64,000 bases of DNA from Phycisphaerales bacterium (GTDB taxonomy: Bacteria; Planctomycetota; Phycisphaerae; Phycisphaerales; UBA1924): positions 62,001 through 126,000 of the forward strand of contig JAJDCZ010000003.1 of the NCBI GenBank assembly GCA_029260555.1, in the 5' to 3' direction. Position numbers and translations under genes: made by a program. A model generated the notes under the pieces. It worked only from the letters and a program-made list of their open reading frames with translations, was not told the origin of the DNA and searched no databases. Positions 38,391-47,956 of the stretch are shown here, piece by piece (position 1 is the first letter of the stretch; each line of letters begins with the position of its first letter).

Positions 38391-40946
38391 ATGCGGATCA
38401 TGCTGGGCATGATATTGAGAACGCTATACCCAATTCTATTGGCAATGGTTCTGCTTGCGCTTTTGTGGCCTGTGGTGTCAGAGCCTGAGCCTGCGGGAGC
38501 TTTGCCTGTTCAGGGATTGCTGGTGGGTTTGATCTTTGTCAGCGTGTATGTATTGAGCCTGCAGGCAGCGATAGAATCAATGGTGCTCAAGCCGATTCGT
38601 CGCGTTCGTCAGATGCTGCGGGACCTTAAATCTGGTGACAGCGTGAGTGTTTCTGATTTGAAATTGCCAGGCGAGTTTCGGCATCTTGCATCGATGCTCA
38701 AAGTCACGATCGGCGAGTTGTATATATCCCGGCATGAACTGGCCCGACTCAGGGAATCGCTGGAAAACCAGGTGCATGATCAGACGCGCCAGCTACGCGT
38801 CAGCAACGCCAAGTTGCAGAACATCTTTGAATCAGCCAGCGATGCCATTCTTGTTGTTGATCCATATCAAAGCACGGTGCTCAAAGCCAATCCTCGCGCA
38901 GAACAGTTGTTGGGGGGCATTATCGTTGAGCTGGGTGGTTGCACGCTATCTCATCTGTGTCAGGATGTGAGTGAGCTTGAATCATTGATCAAGATGGTGA
39001 TTGGCGATGGCAAGAATCAGGTTTGCGAGTTTTGTTTTACTGATGCGAGTGGGCAGCCTCTGGAAACCCAGATCTCGGCATCGCTGATTGAGTACGACAG
39101 CCATGCGTGTGTGATGATGCTCATTCGTGACATATCATCTCAACATAACTTTGAGCGAGCTTTGCGTACGGCGATGACAGCAACAGCGGACAAGACCGGG
39201 ATGGATTTTTTCGAAGTGCTTTCCAAGAGCATTTCACAGATTCTGGATGTGAAATATGTACTCATCGGCGAAGTTGTTGAGGAGAAAAAGGACCGCATTC
39301 GCTCATTGGCTTTCTGTGTCGATGGAAAAATGGATGATGAAATAGAGTATGAGTTGAAATCCTCGCCTTGTGAACTTGCTGTAAAGGGAGACGGTCCATG
39401 TGTGTTTGCCGAGGGTGTCAGTGAGTGTTTTCCTGATGATCCGATGCTCAAGACGCTGGGGATTGAATCATATTTGGGCATTGCTGTGCATGATGGTTTT
39501 GATGAACTGGAGGGGCTTATTACGCTGTTTGACGACAAACCTCTGGTGAACCCCGAGTTTGCGAGCATGCTGGTGAGCATGTTCTCAAAGCGTATTGGTG
39601 CTGAGATGGAGCGCCGCCGGGTTGATCTGGAAAGTGAGACATTCACTCAGGAGCTTCTGGAGATCAAGAATCAACAGCACGCACAGACAATGGAGCTTGC
39701 AGAGGCTGCTGACGAGCTTGAGTGGGCACGCCAGCAGGCAGAATCTGCAAACAGGGCCAAGAGTGAGTTTCTGGCCAACATGAGCCATGAGATTCGCACG
39801 CCGATGACAGCGATTCTAGGATATGCCGAGCTGCTCAAAACCGACGAAGAGATAATTAACTGCCCGGATCGTCAGCTCGAGACGGTGGACACGATTCTTC
39901 GAAATGGTGAGCACCTTCTCACGATTATCAATGACATTCTGGACATATCCAAGCTGGATGCTGATTGCATGACCATCGAGAATATCTCGACTGATCCAGT
40001 TCAAGTTGTGCGTGATGTTGAAACTCTCATGAGGGGCCGATGCAAGGAAAAAGGCATCACACTGACGACCGAGTTTCAGTTGCCACTGCCCAGCGCGATT
40101 GTGTCTGATCCGACGCGACTCCGTCAGATTCTGGTTAATCTGTTGGGTAATGCGATCAAGTTTACGGATGCTGGCAGTGTTACGGTCAAAGTCTCTCATA
40201 GAGGGCCAACAAACAAGAGTTGTTTGTGCATTGATGTGATTGACACCGGCATTGGGATGAACGAGGAACAACTGGGGCGGCTGTTCCATGCATTCGTGCA
40301 GGCAGATACATCGACCACACGAAAGTTCGGAGGCACGGGTCTGGGCTTGACGATCTCCAAACGCTTGAGCGAGTTACTCGGTGGAGAACTGGCTGTGGTT
40401 AGCACGCTGGGCGAAGGCAGCTGTTTTACCGCGACGATTGCTGCTGGGGATATCAGCCAAGTGAGGATGATTGAATCCGAAGCTGATCTGGCACCGCTTC
40501 CCAAGATCGAGCCCGCTCCCCAACTAAGCCCACAGGACGAAGTCAGTCTTGATGACCTGCGGATTCTGCTGGCTGAGGATGGCCCGGACAATCAGAGACT
40601 GATCAGCTTTCATCTCAAAAAAGCAGGTGCTTCAGTTACGATTGCAGAGAATGGCCAGATCGCCTGCGATATGGTGCAGGCGGCCTTGCAGCAATGCGAG
40701 CCATTTGATGTGATTCTGATGGACATGCAGATGCCGGTCCTGGGTGGATACGAAGCATCGGGCAAGCTGCGTCGGCTGGGCATAGGCGTGCCGATTATTG
40801 CCTTGACGGCCCATGCCATGGCTGGTGATCGCGAGAAGTGCATCCTGGCAGGGTGTGATGATTACCTGACCAAGCCCATCAATCGCGTTGAGCTGGTGAA
40901 AGCCTGTCGAGACTGGGCCGATCATGTGCGAGGAGACGCTGCATAG
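38391..40946 (+). CDS. Hybrid sensor histidine kinase (PAS-GAF-HisKA-HATPase-REC)
   Basis: The 851-residue protein has two membrane segments (residues ~7-26 and ~42-60), a HAMP-like linker, a coiled coil, a PAS domain ([20 protein letters not shown]), a GAF-like domain (~270-410), a second coiled coil, HisKA with H466 in [17 protein letters not shown], a HATPase domain ([28 protein letters not shown]) and a C-terminal receiver with D778 in [10 protein letters not shown] and Lys in YLTKPI. It is a membrane kinase that passes phosphate internally and then needs an HPt protein. The PilZ-receiver protein two genes upstream is a possible partner but its HPt-like domain lacks His. Confidence 0.92.
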   Translation: MRIMLGMILRTLYPILLAMVLLALLWPVVSEPEPAGALPVQGLLVGLIFVSVYVLSLQAAIESMVLKPIRRVRQMLRDLKSGDSVSVSDLKLPGEFRHLASMLKVTIGELYISRHELARLRESLENQVHDQTRQLRVSNAKLQNIFESASDAILVVDPYQSTVLKANPRAEQLLGGIIVELGGCTLSHLCQDVSELESLIKMVIGDGKNQVCEFCFTDASGQPLETQISASLIEYDSHACVMMLIRDISSQHNFERALRTAMTATADKTGMDFFEVLSKSISQILDVKYVLIGEVVEEKKDRIRSLAFCVDGKMDDEIEYELKSSPCELAVKGDGPCVFAEGVSECFPDDPMLKTLGIESYLGIAVHDGFDELEGLITLFDDKPLVNPEFASMLVSMFSKRIGAEMERRRVDLESETFTQELLEIKNQQHAQTMELAEAADELEWARQQAESANRAKSEFLANMSHEIRTPMTAILGYAELLKTDEEIINCPDRQLETVDTILRNGEHLLTIINDILDISKLDADCMTIENISTDPVQVVRDVETLMRGRCKEKGITLTTEFQLPLPSAIVSDPTRLRQILVNLLGNAIKFTDAGSVTVKVSHRGPTNKSCLCIDVIDTGIGMNEEQLGRLFHAFVQADTSTTRKFGGTGLGLTISKRLSELLGGELAVVSTLGEGSCFTATIAAGDISQVRMIESEADLAPLPKIEPAPQLSPQDEVSLDDLRILLAEDGPDNQRLISFHLKKAGASVTIAENGQIACDMVQAALQQCEPFDVILMDMQMPVLGGYEASGKLRRLGIGVPIIALTAHAMAGDREKCILAGCDDYLTKPINRVELVKACRDWADHVRGDAA

Positions 40947-41044
40947 TGAGCGGGGACCATGCCTGTCTGGGGACTTGGCAGGAGAAATAAAAGTGTGGAG
41001 GAGGGGGGTAAACGCATCCTTGTGCTGAACGCGAAGGGGAAAAG

Positions 41045-41119
41045 GGCGACTGACGGGATTCGAACCCGCGACCCCCTGGATCACAACCAGGTACTCTAAC
41101 CAACTGAGCTACAATCGCC
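41045..41119 (-). tRNA. tRNA-His (anticodon GTG)
   Basis: A complete cloverleaf on the minus strand: acceptor GCGATTG/CAGTCGC, T8-A9, D arm GCTC/GAGT, anticodon stem CCTGG/CCAGG with loop TTGTGAT (anticodon GTG), and T arm GCGGG-TTCGAAT-CCCGT. The extra G at position -1 (41119) and C73 (41045), hallmarks of tRNA-His, are both encoded. CCA is not encoded and must be added by the CCA enzyme. Confidence 0.97.
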
Positions 41120-41286
41120 ATCTATGGCTGATGCGAGGATCAGCCGTGCAACAATAACGCACCTAAGGGGGTTGGGTCAATATTCTCATGGCATAAGCCG
41201 TATACTTTGGTGGTTTTAGTCGATAAACAGGCTAGGATTCTGACCCATTGTTTACGACAACTTGAGGTATTTAGAGAGGATTCAAT

Positions 41287-42879
41287 ATGAGTAGCACCAC
41301 TCTGCAGCCGCTGAACTTGTCACCCGAACGCACGAGGACGAACCTCTGCCCCGCGGAACTCATCGAGCGTGCTATCAAAGCAGGCGAGGGTGTTCTGGCT
41401 GATAATGGAGCTTTGATGTGTCTGACGGGTGCTCGATCTGGCCGATCCCCCAAGGACAAATACCTTGAGGACACCCCTCTGGTTCACGAAAAGATCTGGT
41501 GGGGCAAGGTCAATCAGCCGACTGATGCGACCAGGTTCGAGTTTGTCGAGCGAATTGCGACCGAACACCTCAACAGCCGGGATGAGTTGTTTGTTTTTGA
41601 AGGCTTCAGCGGGGCAGACCCCAAATATCGCCTGGGTGTGCAGGTCATTACCGAACTTGCCTGGCACAGTCTGTTTGCCCGCACACTTTTTATTCCCCAA
41701 GGCTCAGCAGCTGCGGGAGGCTCGACGGACTGGAACCACGACTGGACCATCATCAACGCAGGCACACGCAACCTGACCGAAGCTGAGCAGGCTGAGCTGG
41801 GTGTCTCATCCCCCACCATCATTGTGCAGTCCATGGACCGCAAGAAGGTGGTCATCCTCGGCACCGAATACTCCGGCGAGATCAAGAAGAGCATCTTCTA
41901 TGCCATGAACTATGACATGCCTGAGGTCGATGTCTTCCCCATGCACTGTTCATGCAATGTCGCCAGCGATGATCCATCCAATGTTGCGCTCTTTTTTGGC
42001 CTGTCCGGCACGGGCAAGACCACGCTTAGCGCTGATCCTGATCGCAGTCTGATCGGCGACGATGAGCATGGCTGGTCGGCTGATGGCGTGTTCAACTTTG
42101 AGGGCGGTTGTTATGCCAAGTGCATCAAGCTCTCGCCTGAGGGTGAGCCTCAGATCTGGGATGCGATCAAGTTTGGTTCATGCCTGGAGAACATGGTTCT
42201 GGATTCCAACCGTGTGCCTGATTTTGACGATGGCTCGATCACCGAGAACACCCGCGTGACCTATCCGGTGGATTTCATTCCCGGCGCGGTGATTCCTTCG
42301 ATCGCAGGTCATCCAAAGAATGTGATCTTTTTGACAGCCGATGCCTTTGGCGTGATGCCTCCGGTTTCCAGATTGACACCCGAGCAGGCGTCATATTACT
42401 TCATCAATGGCTATACATCCAAGCTTGCAGGGACCGAGGCGGGTGTGACCGAGCCTCAGCCCAACTTCAGCCCCTGCTTTGGCGGGCCTTTCATGCCTCG
42501 TCCGCCAGCAGAGTATGCCCAGATGCTGGCTGATCGGATCAAGGCGCACGATGCTCATGTGTGGCTTTTGAACACGGGCTGGACAGGCGGGCCGTATGGC
42601 ACAGGCGAGCGTTTTAGCCTGAGATACACGCGCGCGATGGTTACCGCGATCCTCGATGGCTCGCTTGCTGGTGCGACATTTACACATGACGATTTCTTTG
42701 GGCTGGAGCTTCCTGATGCAGTGGCGAATGTGCCTGGTGAGGTGCTCAACCCGCGTAACACCTGGAGCGACAAAGCTGCCTACGACGCACAGGCGTCGAA
42801 GTTGGCGGGCATGTTCCGAAAGAACGATGAAACCTTTGATATGTCCGATGCAGTGCGTGCTGCAGGGCCAAAGGGTTAA
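41287..42879 (+). CDS. pckA: Phosphoenolpyruvate carboxykinase (ATP)
   Basis: The 530-residue protein has the ATP-type PEPCK motifs: GARSGRSPKDKY (substrate binding), FFGLSGTGKTTLSADPDR (P-loop kinase-1a), LIGDDEHGWSADGVFNFEGG (kinase-2 and metal) and NTGWTGGPYGTGERFSLRYTR. It converts oxaloacetate and ATP to PEP and CO2, the first step of gluconeogenesis. GAGAGGA about seven bases before the ATG sets the start. Codons are C-ending compared with its neighbours, which fits high expression. It stands alone between tRNA-His and a non-coding stretch. Confidence 0.95.
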   Translation: MSSTTLQPLNLSPERTRTNLCPAELIERAIKAGEGVLADNGALMCLTGARSGRSPKDKYLEDTPLVHEKIWWGKVNQPTDATRFEFVERIATEHLNSRDELFVFEGFSGADPKYRLGVQVITELAWHSLFARTLFIPQGSAAAGGSTDWNHDWTIINAGTRNLTEAEQAELGVSSPTIIVQSMDRKKVVILGTEYSGEIKKSIFYAMNYDMPEVDVFPMHCSCNVASDDPSNVALFFGLSGTGKTTLSADPDRSLIGDDEHGWSADGVFNFEGGCYAKCIKLSPEGEPQIWDAIKFGSCLENMVLDSNRVPDFDDGSITENTRVTYPVDFIPGAVIPSIAGHPKNVIFLTADAFGVMPPVSRLTPEQASYYFINGYTSKLAGTEAGVTEPQPNFSPCFGGPFMPRPPAEYAQMLADRIKAHDAHVWLLNTGWTGGPYGTGERFSLRYTRAMVTAILDGSLAGATFTHDDFFGLELPDAVANVPGEVLNPRNTWSDKAAYDAQASKLAGMFRKNDETFDMSDAVRAAGPKG

Positions 42880-43220
42880 ACTCAAGGCATCATTATTGGT
42901 TTGATGATTGAGAATGACCTTTTTCAATGGCTAAGCAGTAATGGACGACGAGGGGTTAGTGAGCCCGCCGTCGTCTGTTATATATCACATTGTTTATATT
43001 GTAAACAGACACCATTCAGGCGTGAGCACTACACAGATGCGAAAAATGAGAGTGGTCTTATGAGCGTGTTACCAAAGGAGTGATATCGGACTCGCCGAAG
43101 CCTCACGACTCTGCCAGACGGATCTGGGCTAGATGATAATGTACGAAATGAAGGTGGCAAGCAGAGGAATGAATTGCATGGTTATCTCGTAAAGTCTCTT
43201 TCATTTTTGATGAGGAAGTT
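42880..43220. other. Intergenic region with hairpins
   Basis: No gene is supported in these 341 bases. A GACGACG/CGTCGTC stem (42944-42950 with 42969-42975) after pckA may be its terminator, although the T-run is poor. A perfect TGTTTA/TAAACA palindrome (42991-42996 with 43002-43007) resembles a regulator-binding site. The last 30 bases hold the leader and GAGGAA ribosome site of the next gene. Confidence 0.45.
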
Positions 43221-43958
43221 ATGAGCATAATGAGCAAATCGTGTAAGTCTGCCCAGGGCATATCAATCATGGCAGTGCTGGCAGCCAGTACTTGTGCACA
43301 GGCGGACATCATCCTGGACATCGGCACCTTTGATGCACCTGAGACGATTGCCCGGGGATGGCCAGGCACGCTGAACCAGTGGGGCGGAGACAAGGTCACA
43401 ATCGTTGGTTCGGAAAGCGGCATTGCACCTCGCACAGGCTCTGGTATGCTCCGATTTGATTATGGTGGTTCACGGGCCAGCCGTTATTCGTCCAGCGACC
43501 TGTATCAGACAATAGATGTCACCAGCTACGCCAGTGAAATCGCATCGGGTACGCTGACCGCAACCGCGTCGTATTGGGTCAATCGTATTGCTGGCGACAG
43601 TCAAACCGATACGCAGTTCGGCGTTGGAATTCGAGCATTTGATGGTTCGCCTACACAGTTTCCTCGTATGGTCTCGAACAACTTTCTGGATATGGCACGA
43701 AACTACTTTCAGAGTGATGCTGACATTTCCACATGGGAGCAGTTGTCCGTCAGTATGATGATCCCACAGAACACAGATTTTATTTCGGTCTGGATTGCGC
43801 CACAGGAAAATGTCTTTAACGATCGCAGGGGGACTGAGTTTGATGGTCATTTTGCTGACGATGTTGCTGTCAGCTTCTCTGTAGTGCCTACTCCGGGTTC
43901 GTTTGCAATCCTCAGTGTAGCTTCAGTAGCGTGTTTTCGCCGAAGACGAAGAGCGTAA
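43221..43958 (+). CDS. Exported PEP-CTERM-like protein
   Basis: The 245-residue protein has a signal peptide (GISIMAVLAASTCAQA), a beta-rich middle of the kind seen in secreted jelly-roll domains (DIILDIGTFDAPETI, YQTIDVTSYAS), and a sorting tail VPTPGS, hydrophobic AILSVASVACF and RRRRR. This is the same PEP-CTERM variant as at 3162. It should be anchored or released at the cell surface by an exosortase encoded elsewhere. GAGGAA five bases before the ATG sets the start. No close repeat relation to the other copy is seen; the middle domains differ. Confidence 0.8.
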   Translation: MSIMSKSCKSAQGISIMAVLAASTCAQADIILDIGTFDAPETIARGWPGTLNQWGGDKVTIVGSESGIAPRTGSGMLRFDYGGSRASRYSSSDLYQTIDVTSYASEIASGTLTATASYWVNRIAGDSQTDTQFGVGIRAFDGSPTQFPRMVSNNFLDMARNYFQSDADISTWEQLSVSMMIPQNTDFISVWIAPQENVFNDRRGTEFDGHFADDVAVSFSVVPTPGSFAILSVASVACFRRRRRA

Positions 43959-43989
43959 TGTAACGAAGCTCTTTTCTGTATTTCTATAG

Positions 43990-44016
43990 GGCTCTGCTTT
44001 CGAGCGAGCCTTTTTT
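43990..44016 (+). terminator. Terminator after the PEP-CTERM gene
   Basis: GGCTC (43990-43994) pairs with GAGCC (44006-44010), extended inside by GC/GC pairs, and is followed by TTTTTT. Confidence 0.75.
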
Positions 44017-44061
44017 ATTCCGGGATCAATAGTGTGACAGTGTTGAGTTGACCATCCTGTT

Positions 44062-45687
44062 TTAGAAACCCACAGCCTGGCCATCACTGCGCTGATCGCT
44101 GGCTGCGAGATATCCATCATCAAGTCGATAGATGCACTGTCCCCGGCCATGGGAAACGGTCCGTCTTTCAGAAATGGTCAAATCGTGTCCCATGTCGCGG
44201 AGTTTGTCGTAAGTGCGTTGATCAAAGCCAGGCTCAATGATAACTTTTTTACCAGTTGTGACCTGATACCGAGGAGCATCAAGGGCGGCTTGGGGATTCT
44301 GGCGGTAGTCAGCGAGTCTGATGAGCACCTGGGCGTGCCCCTGAGGCTGCATGAAGCCTCCCATGACGCCAAAGCTCATCACGGGTTCGTCGTTGCCATC
44401 ACTACCAGCTCTGGTGACGAATGCGGGGATGATGGTGTGGTAGGGTCGCTTGCCTGGTCCAGCCTGATTGGGATGTCCTTGTTCAAGCGTGAAACAACAG
44501 CCTCGGTTTTGCAGCGCGATGCCCGTCCCGGGCACGACCATGCCGGAGCCAAAGCCTGTGTAGTTGCTCTGGATATATGAGATCATGTTGCCTTGATCAT
44601 CAGCAGCGGTGAGGTAGATGGTGCCTCCGGGTTTTGGTGTGCCGTGGTCAAAATCCTGAGCATGGTCAAGTTGAATCATCTGTGCGCGCTGAGCCAGATA
44701 CGCATCATCAAGCAGTGATTCGACGGTGATATCCATGGTGTCAGAGTCAGCAATGTAGCGGTGGGCATCTGCAAAGGCGAGCTTCATGGTCTCGATCTGA
44801 ATGTGCAAGAACTCGGGTGAATCGACAGCCCACTGGGTGATATCAAAGTTTTTGAGAATGCCCAGAGCGATCAGCGCAGCAAGCCCCTGGCCGTTGGGCG
44901 GGATTTCGTGCAGATTAAAGCCGTGGTATTCGACAGCAATGGGTCGAACCCAGTCAGCCTGATGATTTTCAAGATCACTTTTGGCAAGCCATCCACCCTG
45001 GGCTTGCGAGGCTTCGTGGATGCGGTCAGCAAGATTGCCCTGATAAAAAGATCGGCCTTCGGTCTGGGCGATTTCTTCGAGGGTGTTGCCATGGTTGGGA
45101 AGTTTGAAAAGCTCGCCGGGCTTGGGGGCTTTGCCATTGGCTGTGAAGGTGTCTTGCCAGGCCTGAAACTTTGAGCCTGTGAATCTTCTGGCGGTCAGAT
45201 TCCAGTAGTACGCGGTCTGAGGCGAAAGCAGATAGCCATTTCGTGCATAGTTGATCGCAGGCTGTGCCAGCGTGGTCATGGGCAGTGAGCCATATTCCTG
45301 CGCGAGTGTGACCCATGCTGAGACTGCGCCGGGCGTGGTGACGCCTTGCCAGCCGTAGTAGGGAATGCGGTCTTGTCCCTCCAGAGCAGAAAGGTCAAAG
45401 GCCATGGGTGCCCGGCCTGAAGCATTCAGACCATGCAGCCCGCCACCGGTCCAGACCAGTGCAAAGGCATCAGCACCGATGCCGTTGCTTGTAGGCTCAA
45501 CCACCGTGAGAGCCATGGCAGTGGCAATCGCAGCATCAATGGCGTTGCCTCCTCGCTTGAGCATTTCAAGCCCAGCCTGTGCTGCCAGAGGCTGACTGGT
45601 AGCGACGCAGTTCCTTGCATACACAGGCATGCGTTGAGATGGATATGGGTAGTTGTCGGGATATGAGTCGTTGTAAGGCAGTTCCAT
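44062..45687 (-). CDS. Gamma-glutamyltransferase family protein (YwrD-like)
   Basis: The 541-residue protein has the Ntn-hydrolase plan of gamma-glutamyltransferases: NCVATSQPLAAQAGLEMLKR and GGNAIDAAIATAMAL in the large part, the nucleophile Thr in PGGTIYLTAADDQGNMIS, then the small subunit part SNYTGFGSGMVVPGTGIALQ and FGVMGGFMQPQGH. It lacks a signal peptide, as do YwrD-type members, so it is cytoplasmic. It may cleave gamma-glutamyl amides or related substrates. The start at 45687 has no ribosome site but a TACACT hexamer six bases before the ATG. The upstream neighbour on the same strand is the halogenase-like gene, 111 bases away. Confidence 0.88.
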   Translation of the reverse strand: MELPYNDSYPDNYPYPSQRMPVYARNCVATSQPLAAQAGLEMLKRGGNAIDAAIATAMALTVVEPTSNGIGADAFALVWTGGGLHGLNASGRAPMAFDLSALEGQDRIPYYGWQGVTTPGAVSAWVTLAQEYGSLPMTTLAQPAINYARNGYLLSPQTAYYWNLTARRFTGSKFQAWQDTFTANGKAPKPGELFKLPNHGNTLEEIAQTEGRSFYQGNLADRIHEASQAQGGWLAKSDLENHQADWVRPIAVEYHGFNLHEIPPNGQGLAALIALGILKNFDITQWAVDSPEFLHIQIETMKLAFADAHRYIADSDTMDITVESLLDDAYLAQRAQMIQLDHAQDFDHGTPKPGGTIYLTAADDQGNMISYIQSNYTGFGSGMVVPGTGIALQNRGCCFTLEQGHPNQAGPGKRPYHTIIPAFVTRAGSDGNDEPVMSFGVMGGFMQPQGHAQVLIRLADYRQNPQAALDAPRYQVTTGKKVIIEPGFDQRTYDKLRDMGHDLTISERRTVSHGRGQCIYRLDDGYLAASDQRSDGQAVGF

Positions 45688-45798
45688 GCTCAAAGTGTAC
45701 CAACACTTGCCCAGATAGTGGCATAACCCCCAATACAAAGGGGGGCTCAACCTGATCTCAGCTGTAGTTCTTGTGTCAGTCAGGGATCATGAGTGTTG

Positions 45799-47562
45799 TC
45801 AATCGGGGTTTTTGGATTGTTTGATCGCAACCTGGCCTTGCTCGCTCTTGCGGAAAAGACGATTGGCGGACAGATCAAGCCTGAGTCTGGGTTTACTCTT
45901 GTCGTATTTGCCTGTGACCCAGCCATCGTTGAGCATGGCTTCCAGTGCCTGCAGATGACTGAACAAGGCCGTCGTTTGCAGCGTGGGCTCGGTTTCAGGC
46001 GAGATTGAACTCTGGATGAGCGCAACCAGTTCCTTGGCATCGGCAGTTTTTTTCAGCACATCGTGAATCAGCTTGTATGACCCCGCCATGGGAAGCACGA
46101 TGGGACCTCGGCGATAGCAAGGCACGGGATCAATCCGACCCTCGATCAACTTGGCGACCTTGTCTTTTTTGGCACCCAGCAGATTGAGCTTGTACACATT
46201 GTATTTCGTGATCTGGTAATCATCCTCTGCTGAATCGCCATCACCATCGCCTGTAAACTTGTCGATCAGCTTTTTGGATGCACCGATGTCAAAGGCTCCG
46301 AAGCTGACCTTGGCAACATCATCAGTGGTGAAACCACCCTGAGCCAGCCAGCGCCATGCCTGGGCGGGTGAAAGTTTCAAGCCAGCTTCGTCAGCGATGT
46401 TAGAGCAATATTCCTGAAGGTCGGTGAAGCGGCCGTTGGCAGCGTACCAGAACTGGGCAAAGCGGATGTGCTGTTGAATGCTTGTGCGGGTGTTGGTGTC
46501 GTAGCGATTTTTGACCCATTTGGCGCTGAGGTTGCCCCGTTCAAGTTCGAGAATGGCGTAGGCAACTTCACGGGCTGAGCCATGCGTGAGTGTCAAACCC
46601 GCAGCCAGGATGGGATCAGCAAATCCCGCAGCCTCTCCACAGAGAAACCAGTTTTCCCCCACCAGACGGCTAGCAAGCTGGGACCAGTTTTTGCATGAGC
46701 GGACTTCCTCGGTCGGCGTGGCACCATCGAGCAGGCTGGCGATTTCTGACTGTTCTGTAAGAGCACGATCATATAGCTCTGCGGGTTCAAGCCCTTGCTC
46801 TTTGTAATACTGCGAGGGGCAGACCAGCCCGACACTGGCGCGGGATGGACCCAATGGGATGAACCACACCCAGCCCCAGGGCAGAGAACGAACTTGCACC
46901 CGTGTGCCTCCGATGCCGATTTTGACAGCCCAGGTCGCATTGTCCCAGTAGCGCCACATGGCAATGTTGCGAAGCTCAGTCGGTGCGTTCATTTCCACAC
47001 CCAGAGAGCGGCGGATCAGGCCGGCATGTCCGGTGCCATCGATGTAATAGCGCCCGGTTACAGTTTGCCCCGAGTCGAGCACGACGCCTGTGATGCGGTC
47101 ACCCTCATGGAGAACCTCGCCGACGAGCTGCTGCTGACGAACCTCAGCGCCCATGCTGATAGCGTGGTCCAGTAGGATCTTGTCATAGCGCCCGCGTTCG
47201 ACTTGAAAAGCGGTGTGTTTGCGCTGGCCTGTGAAACTGGCGGGTCGAGGCTCATCAACGAAAGATTCAGCGGGATAAAAATCAAAGTCCCAGGCCTCAT
47301 CGTCCTGTCCCCATGTATACGAAGCACCAAGCTTAATGGGGAAATCAGCTTTCTCGACAGCATCCCACACGCCCATTTCATCAAGAATCTGTGAGATGAC
47401 GGGCAGCTGACTTTCACCAACATGCTCGCGAGGAAAAGTTTCTTTTTCGAGAATGAGAACTTTCAGATCAGGGTTGTACTTGAGGAGCAGCGTGGCAACG
47501 GTGGTGCCCGCGGGGCCGCCGCCGAGGATTACGACATCGTGCTGAGTGCTTTGGTCTTTCAT
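45799..47562 (-). CDS. Flavin-dependent halogenase-like FAD protein
   Basis: The 587-residue protein has a GGGPAGTT dinucleotide loop (residues 14-21), HVGESQLP (47-54), a Lys in PIKLGASYTW (K77) that aligns with the catalytic Lys of tryptophan halogenases, and the WxWxIP motif (W231, W233, I235, P236) that separates halogenases from monooxygenases. YIDGTGHAG and GEAAGFADPILAAGL complete the FAD fold. If active, it would chlorinate or brominate an unknown substrate with reduced FAD. Geranylgeranyl-reductase relatives share part of this pattern, so the activity is not certain. A -10-like TATGAT lies nine bases before the ATG. Confidence 0.72.
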   Translation of the reverse strand: MKDQSTQHDVVILGGGPAGTTVATLLLKYNPDLKVLILEKETFPREHVGESQLPVISQILDEMGVWDAVEKADFPIKLGASYTWGQDDEAWDFDFYPAESFVDEPRPASFTGQRKHTAFQVERGRYDKILLDHAISMGAEVRQQQLVGEVLHEGDRITGVVLDSGQTVTGRYYIDGTGHAGLIRRSLGVEMNAPTELRNIAMWRYWDNATWAVKIGIGGTRVQVRSLPWGWVWFIPLGPSRASVGLVCPSQYYKEQGLEPAELYDRALTEQSEIASLLDGATPTEEVRSCKNWSQLASRLVGENWFLCGEAAGFADPILAAGLTLTHGSAREVAYAILELERGNLSAKWVKNRYDTNTRTSIQQHIRFAQFWYAANGRFTDLQEYCSNIADEAGLKLSPAQAWRWLAQGGFTTDDVAKVSFGAFDIGASKKLIDKFTGDGDGDSAEDDYQITKYNVYKLNLLGAKKDKVAKLIEGRIDPVPCYRRGPIVLPMAGSYKLIHDVLKKTADAKELVALIQSSISPETEPTLQTTALFSHLQALEAMLNDGWVTGKYDKSKPRLRLDLSANRLFRKSEQGQVAIKQSKNPD

Positions 47563-47956
47563 GGCATGTCCATCATAGAGATCATTCTCAATAAAAGGTT
47601 GGATTTTGCTTTAATAGCACGAAGCCAGTTCACACCGAACTGCTCAAGAATCATCGGCTGAGACACATGTGATTTTTAATGTAACTCGAAGACTTTTTCG
47701 GACTTTCTACTCTGATCGACGATATGAAATCGAACCGTCAGCACAATCACAAGGCACAAGGGACTTTTAGGAAAAGTGCAAACATGGGTATCGGTTTGAT
47801 CGTATGGACTCAAAAGATTTAAAACGATTATCCCAGTAAAGCAAGATATCAGCTGGCAGATCGTTGAGCCTTGGTAAGATTCATGCAGAGCCGGATTCGA
47901 TGTGAGTTGCTGGTATGCTTTGGGTTGCTTGATTTGTTGGCAGCAAGGGAATGAGA
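47563..47956. other. Intergenic region between divergent genes
   Basis: About 390 bases separate the halogenase-like gene from the 4Fe-4S gene. The composition is AT-richer than the coding flanks. A -10-like TATGAT for the minus-strand gene lies at 47577-47572 and the AAGGGA ribosome site of the plus-strand gene at 47945-47950. I see no gene or conserved RNA. Confidence 0.45.

Noticed and set aside
41171-41206. pckA promoter using TATACT at 41201
   Set aside because: No acceptable -35 box lies at the right distance, so the site is not listed.
42901-43083. A 60-codon frame after pckA
   Set aside because: It crosses two stem-loops, has no ribosome site and no recognisable pattern.
44062-47562. 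Biosynthetic gene cluster around the halogenase-like gene
   Set aside because: No NRPS, PKS, terpene or RiPP genes are nearby; the two genes alone do not make a cluster.
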